A stretch of 64,000 nt of DNA from Protea cynaroides (Eukaryota; Streptophyta; Magnoliopsida; Proteales; Proteaceae): the NCBI GenBank assembly GCA_028583415.1, contig CM053271.1, positions 87,655,534 to 87,719,533 of the forward strand, given 5' to 3'. Of the stretch, positions 56,745 to 64,000 are shown piece after piece. The number at the start of each line of letters is the position of its first letter. Position 1 is the stretch's first letter. The position numbers and the translations under genes are program-made. The notes below the pieces were generated by a model that saw only the letters and a list, made by a program, of their open reading frames with translations, made no database searches and was not told where the DNA came from.

Positions 56745-57626
56745 AATCTTAGTCGAAGATAGATTTTAGTGGATATTCTTTGTCAAAGATGTGGTTAAGA
56801 GGAGGAAACAATAGATCACATTTTTTTAACTTGTCCTTTTGCACGGGCGGCTTGGCTAAGTTCCTCTTTATCTTTTTGAGTGCCAGATTGCAGAGATTAC
56901 AAACTTCATCAATGGCTTCTTGATCTTGACTCGTATTCAAGTATTTCTCGTAAAGAAGCAAAGCCTGTATTTTCTTTTGCAACTTTCTTGTGCTGGTTTT
57001 TGTGGAAAGCTATAAATGAACTTTATTTCAACAAGGAGGAATGTACTCCTATGGATCTTATTAGAAGATCTGAACAAGCTTTTAAGGAGTTTCTTGCTGT
57101 TATCTCTACGCAAGTATCTGTTCAAAATTCTGCCATGTTGGAATCATTTATTGTTCGATTGTCTCCACCAGATGAGGGTGCATGGTTTAAACTCAATACT
57201 GATGCTGCAATGGATGCAGATGTTTCTTGCTGCGGGGTGGGCTTCATCCTCCATTCTCATCGAAGTGATCCAATTTTGGCAGTTTCATGTCTCATGTTGT
57301 TTTCCTCGGCTGTGGTGGGAGAAGCTTTGGCTTTATGTGCTGGTTTGTAGGAAGCTTTAAGAGCTGGCTTTTCAAATCTGATTATTGGGTCGGATTGTAA
57401 AGAGGTTATCAATCTCCTCTTTGATTCTCATTCTTCTGGTGAAGTTTTTGTTCAATCCGTTGTTGATGATATTAAATTGTTGTCTAGCAAATGGGAGAAT
57501 GTATGTTTTAAATTTGTTCCAAGGGAGGCAAATTGTGTTGCTCACTCCCTTGGACGGAGGGTTATAACCTGTGTAAGGAAAGTTATTTGGTCCAACTCCC
57601 CCTGCTTGGATCATCAATTTATGTAA
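56745..57626 (+). pseudogene. 5'-truncated LINE fragment: zinc region and RNase H end of ORF2
   Basis: Begins in the reverse-transcriptase-associated zinc region (DILCQRCG, stop, EEETIDHIFLTCPFARAAW, stop). RNase H follows: AWFKLNTDAAMDADVSCCGV, EALALCAGL, stop, SDCKEVINLLF and VPREANCVAHSLGRR. The catalytic D, E, D residues are visible. The reading frame ends at TAA 57624-57626 after three internal stops. Truncation at the 5' end is typical of LINE insertion. Confidence 0.8.
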
Positions 57627-57672
57627 ACTCGATGCCTTGGCTATTCCCTCTAATCAATACATTTTCATTTCA

Positions 57673-57674
<2 letters not shown>

Positions 57675-57706
<32 letters not shown>
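57675..57706. repeat. (TA)n microsatellite at the LINE 3' end
   Basis: About 16 TA units, about 50 bp after the ORF2 stop, where a tail would be expected. Confidence 0.95.
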
Positions 57707-57711
<5 letters not shown>

Positions 57712-57996
57712 TCCCATTTATAAAGTAAAATAAATTTTACTATCTTATAAATATCATTACTAAATATGTTATGGAATTTAAGTAATTTATATAAAGGAAA
57801 ATTTCACCCACCTTCTTGAACTTTACATTTAAATCATCCAATCCCAAACCTTGCCCATAATTTCAACCACATCTAATGCAATTAAGTATTTAAAGGGAAA
57901 ATTAGAAAATCTATTTTACTCTTATTGTAAAAAGAGTAACTACTCTTAAAAAAAAAAAAGAAAAAAAAAAAAACTAAACTTCTTCCTCATATCAGT
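57707..57996. other. AT-rich spacer
   Basis: A-rich sequence with an A run near 57950-57972. No gene seen. Confidence 0.6.
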
Positions 57997-58005
57997 GGCT
58001 GAGTG

Positions 58006-58228
58006 GTATTCAAATCGTCTTCACAGGGAAGAGAGGCGGCGACCCCAGTACTGGATGGTCACCTGTGGAGGTCGGATGAATCCGACCCCTCCGTTCGAGC
58101 CAACACTCTCTTGTCAGTTAGGCTTGTTAACTCAAACGAAAGAGTCGGATTCATCCGGCCTCTACATGACGACCATCCAGTTGGGTCGCCCCTCCTCCCG
58201 AATCTCAGGGAGAAGATGATTTGGATCC
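58006..58228. mobile_element. Foldback MITE copy M2
   Basis: Ends GTATTCAAATCGTCTTC and the complement of GGATCCAAATCATCTTC. Flanks GGCTGAGTG (57997-58005) and GACTGACTG (58229-58237) match at 7 of 9. The arms share GGTCGGATGAATCCGACC-type sequence. Confidence 0.78.
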
Positions 58229-58229
58229 G

Positions 58230-58428
58230 ACTGACTGCACATTGTTCTTTGCGCACCCCAGGATCTGCACTGACCCATCATCGTACGGCTTTCTTGATCG
58301 TCGTCGCCATTCTCCTTTTCCGTCTTGGTGGAAAATCCCTGCGCCACATCCCTCGGCGCAGTCGAAGCAGCCCAAGGCACCTTCACTTTCTTACTCCGAT
58401 CTGAAGAGGCATCGTCTCTGATGCTTTT
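58230..58428 (-). pseudogene. Possible host exon fragment
   Basis: Open on the minus strand with coding-like composition (KVPWAASTAPRDVAQGFSTK, TEKENGDDDQESRTMMGQ), GC-richer than its surroundings. It runs into M2 at its end. Not recognised; it may be part of a decayed gene with 58653-58925. Confidence 0.3.
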
Positions 58429-58652
58429 TTTTTTTTTTATTTCTTTGTCACTTTGTCATATTCCATTAATGTTTGGAGATGAGATACATCGAAGAACGAA
58501 AAAACAAAACTTGGAGGAATAAAAGTAAATCAAAACAGAAGAACCAGGAACTCTAATTTTTAAACAAAATGGAAATTTTATTTTACTAATCTCTGTTTCG
58601 ATTTCTGGAGGTCTTCCGTGTCAGCGATGGAGCTCATCATGGGGCATCAGCC

Positions 58653-58925
58653 TTAGCCTTTTAGTTCAAGTTGCGTCGCATCCTGAATGCAATAGTGTTC
58701 TCTATCGATCATGGTTACCCCCCCACAGGAAATAAATTTCTCCACTTCGTATTCAGAGTTCAAGTAGAGAAGCCGATTAGCGGCGATAACACTGAAGAAG
58801 GAAAAATAGGAACATGTTACATGCTCTGCGTTCGCATTATAAGGTATTTGGAATCCTGCACTTCCACAGGAAGTTCCATAGCGAGCATGCTGATCTGCGA
58901 GAGCGCTACCACGAAGTTCTTGCAT
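58653..58925 (-). CDS. Possible host ORF or exon, 90 aa
   Basis: MQELRGSALADQHARYGTSC and further mixed sequence to QDATQLELKG plus stop. No domain recognised. It is GC-richer than the flanks, and no promoter or splice site was established. Could be chance or part of a degraded gene. Confidence 0.28.
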   Translation of the reverse strand: MQELRGSALADQHARYGTSCGSAGFQIPYNANAEHVTCSYFSFFSVIAANRLLYLNSEYEVEKFISCGGVTMIDREHYCIQDATQLELKG

Positions 58926-59009
58926 CGTTGTAACAGTAAAGGATATGCCGGCGAAGAACTGATCCGGTCTTCCTATTTTCGTTCCTTCTTTAAGACGTTG
59001 GGGTAAAAC

Positions 59010-59400
59010 TTGGGAGTTAGAATCTTGATTAAAATTGTAAACAGAAAAAACGAATTTCTCACACCCACATAAGAGTAAATTTGGATTTTGAGAGGATAAA
59101 ATAATAAGTTATTATTGTTTAAAGGGTATTTTAGTCATTATATAAATGTTAACTTTGCCACATCATCAGTTAACAAACAGGTCTGTTAAATTAGGACCTG
59201 TATGATACATATTTAACATTTGAGGGGCATTGGGTGATATTAATGGCTAGGTTGGGGTTTGGATGATTCAAAGACAAAGTTCAAGGAGGGTGGGTAAAAT
59301 TTTCCTTTTATATATTTACGTGTGTTACAACTATAAAAGTTTTCTTTTAAATTTAAAATTTCCAATTTTTTCTCTTCAATTCCCCTTGCAACCAAACCAA
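59010..59400. other. AT-rich spacer
   Basis: No gene or clear repeat boundary seen. Confidence 0.6.
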
Positions 59401-60229
59401 GGATGTATTTTTAGAGTGCGACTGAAAAGTGAAACCAGATCAATTGATGATCTCGAACAAAACTCGCCCAATAAGTCCAAATTGAAACCAAAACAAATTC
59501 AGCCTGATAATGGGACTGATAGCCCGTTAAACAAACTTTTTACTAAATAATAAATATACTTATGAATCAATATATTGGTAAGAGCCCATTAAACCAGTAC
59601 AAAAAAAGACCCAAACCCCCTAAATATAGGATGTCAAATTGGAGACCGAATTGTCTGTCCGGACCAAGCCGGCTTGTTATAACCCAAAACCAAACTCGTT
59701 GTTTTGTTATTGATATTGGACATGTTTCGGACAAGGTGCTCTAATAATTATCGGTTCCGATACGGTTTAGGTTTGGGGCGCCCCGATAAGGTTGACCATT
59801 AAGCTCGAACCGATAGGAGCCTGGACTAAATTAAATTGATTGTTAAAGCACTTAAAGTCTTACAGTTTTAATTATTAACTCTTAAATGCTAAACCTAATC
59901 TCAAAAATTGCAAATTCCCAACCCAATACATCGCGAAGGGGTATTTTTCGTTTATTACTTGATAATTCATTAATCATTAACCTTAGTAAGTCAATCCCTC
60001 TCATAGTAAAAAGGTGCCATTCGGGCCTTACAGTTCCTTACTACCTTCCCAAGATGGTTAATGGGCCCAAAATCGAACTAATCCGAAGATAGCCCGATAA
60101 CAAACCTACACGGGACCAGTCTATTAACTAATGTGTACTGTGGAGCCATCCTAGCCCGAATTTCTTGTTGGACATATTTTGGACTACCCCTAAAATGCCT
60201 GAGAACAACTTGGCCCAGACCAAAATGGC

Positions 60230-60458
60230 AGATTCAAATCCTCTCCTCCCAGTGATTCAGGAGGAGGGGGACACCCCTGTTGTATGGCCGACACGTGGGG
60301 CTCAGGTGAATCCGAGCCCTCCATCGGAGCTGACACCCCTTGTCGGCTCAGCTTGTCGGCTCAATGTCGGCTCGAATTCACCCGAGCCCCACATGTCGGC
60401 CATCCAACAGGGGCGTCCCTCCTCCTCCCGAATCATTGGGAGGAGAGGAAGTGAATCC
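60230..60458. mobile_element. Foldback MITE copy M3
   Basis: Ends AGATTCAAATCCTCTCCTCC and the complement of GGATTCACTTCCTCTCC. Flanks CAAAATGGC (60221-60229) and CAGAATGGC (60459-60467) match at 8 of 9. Arms share GTATGGCCGACACGTGGGGC-type sequence; the centre repeats GTCGGCTC. Confidence 0.85.
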
Positions 60459-61738
60459 CAGAATGGCTGCTTTGGGCTTCAGTGCATAGGATCAAAATTG
60501 ATTCATACCAAACCAGATTGATGGATTGACACATCTAAGAGTGGCGTCAAACTTAAGTGCAATTAAAAGACAATCCCATCCTACAACATTGTAGAGGGTA
60601 GTCTTAAACTTCCAAGTCGATTACAAAACTATTCCAACTAGGCTTCAAACAGATTTACCCATTACTAATTAAATATGATAAGAATTGCAGAATTTGTTGA
60701 AAAAAGATAGTCCGTATAGCGTTTCAGTGTAGCATTGACCCGTGAGAATGCATCTGTCATGTGTCTCAAAACACACTCAATAGTCAAGATCAGCACTGCT
60801 ACACAAAAATGTTACAGATGATCGTGCTCCGAATCTGTTAAGCAATGATTACAATTTAGAGATTTTCCTTTATCATTAAATCAATTTCACTTCCCTTTCC
60901 CTCCTAATTTTTTTTTTTAAATCACTTTCAAAGGAGGCAATGAGTATACAGGGAATCATTAGCTTGCAAGGAACAAAAAGACGTTTCCTTCTCGCAGATG
61001 AAAAAGCCCTCCCAACCCTTGAACAGTCATCTATTTCTTCAGAATTAATTCATTGAAAGATTTCAAAATGCTTTGATTTGCCATGGAGAGCTGTTTAGAT
61101 ATATATAATCACTTTGTAACTTTACAATTGGTTTTCATCCACTATTTGTTGGAGATAAACCTGTAAGTAATTATTAGGGTACCTCAGTCATTGGTTTTTT
61201 TTTTTTTTTTCATACGTGGTGGATACTTTAAGATTCATGAAAAATCTTATGGAAAAATTCAACTTATATTAAAAATTCTGACAAAACTAGTAGCTGATTC
61301 AGCCATAACGAAGAGTTTACAAAATTCAAAAACATTCAAAATAATTTTAAATTCACATATTAGTTTTTCTATATTTTATCAATCATTAAAAAAAAAGAAA
61401 AAAAGAAAACCTATGATCCTCTCCTCCCAGCTCCTTACAATGGTTGCAGTGGCTCTTTCGCTGTCCCTTACTCTCTCTCTGTTCTCTGTTCATGCAAAAG
61501 TGAATCTTACATAATCGAAAAAGATAAAAAGAAAAATCAAACGTTACTTCTTTCACTGGATAGACAGAAACGAAATTGAATTAAAATAAAATCACTAGGA
61601 AGATGTAAGAATTAATTGGAATTAACAAAAGAATTCTGATCCGTCAATCAGAAAAGAATAAAAAACGAAGACAAACTCTGAGAATCCCATAACTATGAAC
61701 TACTACGAAAATATTTACCAAAAAAAAAAAAAAAAAAA

Positions 61739-61996
61739 CTACGGAACAATGGCCTCAAATAAGTGTAAACCGTCCAATTCCACCGCGAACCTCAGCGTCT
61801 TTGCCGGCACTGGTGGTGAAATCTTCTTTTTCTCCTTCTTCTCCAGAGATTCTGCACCGGTCACCCTTGGAAACCTGTTTTGTTCAGTTCCTCTTCTAAT
61901 TATTCTGTCTTGAGTTCCAGGAGAAGTAAGAAAAGAATCCAGACCCAACGACTCAGCAGCAACCATGGTGTCAAAAAGACTGAACATCCAAATCAT
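61739..61996 (-). CDS. Small stress-type protein gene, copy 2 (85 aa)
   Basis: Start ATG at 61996 (MIWMFSLFDTMVAAESLG), stop TAG at 61739. Differs from copy 1 by about 16 of 87 residues; residues 5-32 are unchanged. The C terminus reads LRFAVELDGLHLFEAIVP, one residue shorter because a poly-A-bearing insert lies at the stop (about 61711-61740). One Lys is missing from the EKKKEKKK run, a length change in frame. The TATA box (62094-62102) and G-box (62226-62231) are conserved. The even spread of substitutions with the frame kept suggests that both copies function. Confidence 0.72.
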   Translation of the reverse strand: MIWMFSLFDTMVAAESLGLDSFLTSPGTQDRIIRRGTEQNRFPRVTGAESLEKKEKKKISPPVPAKTLRFAVELDGLHLFEAIVP

Positions 61997-62093
61997 GATT
62001 GTTGATTGAAAGAAAAATAAATATGGAAAGTTTAGATGGAAATTGAAGGATCGATTGCAGGTGTGAGAGTAAAGAGAGAGAGAGCAACTGAGG

Positions 62094-62102
62094 TTTATAT
62101 AA
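62094..62102 (-). promoter_or_regulatory. TATA box of small gene copy 2
   Basis: TTATATAAA on the minus strand, same context as copy 1. Confidence 0.75.
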
Positions 62103-62225
62103 GGAGAGAGCTTTGGATTCTTGGAAGGGTTCTCCGTTTTGGGGTATTCAAATTGGATTGAAATTAGTTATGGAAATCCTCTCCCGCTTGCGTAGGCCGA
62201 AAGGTATCTTGGTTTTAAAGTGAGA

Positions 62226-62231
62226 CACGTG
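62226..62231 (-). promoter_or_regulatory. G-box/ABRE-like site of small gene copy 2
   Basis: CACGTG in GACACGTGGACCAATCA, identical to copy 1 over 17 bases. Confidence 0.6.
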
Positions 62232-62342
62232 GACCAATCACTTATATAGATAGGATTGATAAGGCATATATTATACTACGTTTCATATAGATCATTCCAT
62301 ATCTTTTGTCTGTTCCTTAAACAAGTGTGACTGCTTTTAATC

Positions 62343-62582
62343 GGATTCACATTGTCTCCTCCCTGTGCTTTTGGGAGAACGTGATAATTCTATTTGGATG
62401 GTCGATATGTGGCTCTTGGGTGAATTCGAGATCCACGTTTGAGCCGACATCCCTGTCAGCTTGGCTTGTTGACTGAGTGTCAGCTCAAACAAGAGTCTTG
62501 GATTCACCGAGAGCCACGTGTTGGCCATTGGGATAGGGTTGCCGCTGTCCTCTAGTGCTCTAGGAGGAGAGGATGCGGATCC
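62343..62582. mobile_element. Foldback MITE copy M4
   Basis: Ends GGATTCACATTGTCTCCTCC and the complement of GGATCCGCATCCTCTCC. Flanks CTTTTAATC (62334-62342) and CTTTTACTT (62583-62591) match at 7 of 9. It sits about 350 bp upstream of the small gene copy 2, at a site different from M1. Confidence 0.8.
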
Positions 62583-62787
62583 CTTTTACTTCCAAAAAAA
62601 AAAAAAAAAAAATCGTGTGATTGCCTTTCATCTTTATTCGTGATGATTCTCATCAGATGCTATTTTTTCAATACACCAAGAATCTTCATGAGGATTCCTT
62701 TCCTTCTCTTCTTCGAAGACATTGGCTGATTTATTTTTCCACTCTAGAGGAGGCAACGGCCAGTTTGGGAGTAAGGGTGTAACTCGT

Positions 62788-63135
62788 TTGGTTTGGTTTA
62801 GTTTTGGTCTAGGTTGAATTTGTTTCGTTCTTGTATTTGCAATCCTAAAATGAAACCATTGAGAAAAGCCCAGTTTTGTCTTAGTTTGGTTTTGTTTTGT
62901 TTTTTGTTTTTTGTTTTTTTTTATTGGGTTGGTTTAACAGGTTCTTATCGGTCTATTATTGGGCTGTTATTGATTTAAATTGATTTATATGTATACAAAT
63001 ATCGGTTTAGTTTTGGTCTAGGTTGAATTTGTTTCGTTGTTGTATTTGCAATCCTAAAATGAAACCATTGAGAAAAGCCCAGTTTTGTTTTTAGTTTGGT
63101 TTTGTTTTGTTTTTTGTTTTTTGTTTTTTATTATT
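62788..63135. repeat. Tandem duplication of a ~215-bp unit
   Basis: GGTTTAGTTTTGGTCTAGG through AGCCCAGTTTTG and the TTTTGTTTTTTG tract occurs at about 62788-62920 and again at 63003-63135. Confidence 0.85.
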
Positions 63136-63159
63136 ATTGATTTAAATTGATATACAAAT

Positions 63160-63194
63160 CACACACACACACACACACACACATACACACACAC
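63160..63194. repeat. (CA)n microsatellite
   Basis: About 17 CA units with one interruption (CATACA). Confidence 0.95.
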
Positions 63195-63201
63195 GTTAGA
63201 T

Positions 63202-63487
63202 TGTAACTGAATATGCAGAATAAGTATAAATAGAAGGTAGGAGAAAAAGAGTGTATGAATGAAAGTACTGTAACTGAATATGCAGAATAAGTATAAATAG
63301 AATGTAGGACTGAATATGCAGAATAAGTATAAATAGAATGTAGGAGAAAAAGAGTGTATGAATGAAAGTATTAAGTCCTCTCTTGTAACTAAAGGTACCT
63401 ATCCTCAAAGTAGGCTCTCTGTAACCCTCTCCCTCTGTAATACTTCTTCTTCCTTGTAATTCTTGTTTCTTGAATATCAAATTATAA
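63202..63487 (+). repeat. Short LTR-like segment with a tandemly repeated TATA region
   Basis: Starts TGTAACTG and ends ATTATAACA. ACTGAATATGCAG with AAGTATAAATAGAA occurs at 63206, 63273 and 63309 (spacings 67 and 36). A pyrimidine-rich stretch follows. It resembles a copia LTR or its promoter repeats; orientation is uncertain. Confidence 0.4.
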
Positions 63488-63705
63488 CACTCTTTGTATG
63501 GGAGCAAAGAGAGGAATAATACAACTAGAGCTGCAGAAACTTTGAACCTAATATTTATAATACTGTCATAAACCTAGTTGATCCCCATAATAAATTGGGT
63601 TGGCTTATCTAACCCGTGACTAACCGAATTAAACCGTTCAAACAAGTAATGCAAACTCCTACGAATCAACTAGCCAGTAATTAATTAAACAATCTTCATG
63701 GAGGA
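63488..63705. other. AT-rich spacer
   Basis: No coding sequence seen; it lies between the LTR-like segment and the gag fragment. Confidence 0.5.
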
Positions 63706-63708
63706 TAG

Positions 63709-63999
63709 CTAATTCACAATACTTTGTACCTCATTCAAATATTTTGCAATTGAGTGTCCATCTTTGTACTTCAGGTTTACAAGCTTTCTGATCAGAAACG
63801 CTTTATTACCAGTAGTCTTCCTTTCGTATAGATTTTTTAATTTATTCCACAGTGACTGTGCCGACATCTCTATGGAGACATGATGGAAAACTGTATCGTT
63901 CAATTATTGTCGAATAAAGCCAATAGTTTTTCGGTCCAAAGTCTTCCACTCGGCATTAGACAATTGTTTGATTTTGCCATATCACCTTGTATGGATTCG
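63709..63999 (-). pseudogene. Copia-type gag fragment at the right edge
   Basis: Reads AEWKTLDRKTIGFIRQ, stop (TAA), LNDTVFHHVSIEMSAQSLWN, KLKNLYERKTTGNKAFLIRK and KYKDGHSIAKYLNEVQSIVN, the capsid-like domain of copia gag proteins. The N terminus would lie beyond the window edge. It is not E: its sequence and position differ. Confidence 0.78.
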
Positions 64000-64000
64000 T

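Larger units (their letters stand above)
59401..63000. repeat. Duplicated block, copy 2
   Basis: Same order and orientation as 45349-48494: shared repeat section, the ATGGTTGCAGTGGCTCTTTC segment (61439; 46903 in copy 1), the small gene and the GGTTTAGTTTTGGTCTA region. It carries MITEs M3 and M4, which are absent from the equivalent sites in copy 1. Confidence 0.85.

Noticed and set aside
63202..63999. LTR-like segment and gag as one copia element
   Set aside because: The TATA orientation of the segment is opposite to the gag reading, so they are unlikely to be parts of one element in normal order.

Overview
This is nuclear DNA of a flowering plant; I cannot name the species. The evidence is plant Ty3/gypsy chromovirus elements (Tekay/Del-like, with chromodomain, long LTRs and a tRNA-iMet primer site), a SIRE-like Ty1/copia element, plant L1-type LINEs, MITEs and AT-rich spacers. 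No rRNA, tRNA or CRISPR locus was recognised.

Positions 1-42873 are one nested transposon stack that runs off the left edge. From inside to outside: Tekay-like element A (6391-18394, 5-bp target duplication TCATA) sits in the gag region of relative B (1-24524, left end outside). B sits just inside the primer site of a third relative, C (5' LTR 24628-26985). C sits in a LINE, L (26986-30165 and 32572-33715). L appears to sit in the 3' LTR of copia element E (33716-42873), and E interrupts an unknown ORF (42874-43388). Two solo LTRs are inserted too: S1 (156-2318, TSD TTAAG) in the left LTR of B, and D (30166-32566, opposite orientation, TSD CTCTA) in LINE L. LTR divergence sampled by eye (about 2-3% for A, 5% for B, 9% for E) agrees with the nesting order. 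Polyproteins read on the minus strand and all carry stops or frameshifts.

The A/B/C/D/S1/F family has three unusual traits. (i) Each LTR carries a short ORF ending in a C-x-C-x-x-C motif, in an exon-like setting. (ii) A and B carry an antisense (plus-strand) gene between primer site and gag, with a conserved 5'-UTR intron. Its product resembles the 'putative plant transposon protein' domain. (iii) Dense arrays of short GGTCG-core words lie beside the LTR promoter, in the LTR leader and at the antisense-gene promoter. The word differs between families (GGGGGTCG in A, TGTGGTCG in B/C/D, ACCGGTCG in S1, CCGGTTGC in F). Together these look like a family-specific target-site and trans-factor system, possibly anti-silencing. 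That last step is inference.

Positions 43389-64000 are mostly spacer with old repeats. The clearest host-like genes are two copies of a small minus-strand gene (47215-47478 and 61739-61996), in a duplicated ~3.1-3.6 kb block, each with a TATA box and a G-box. A four-copy foldback MITE with 9-bp target duplications lies in and near both blocks. A divergent LTR (F, from 54952), a LINE 3' end (56745-57626), minisatellites and a copia gag fragment (63709-63999) complete the window.
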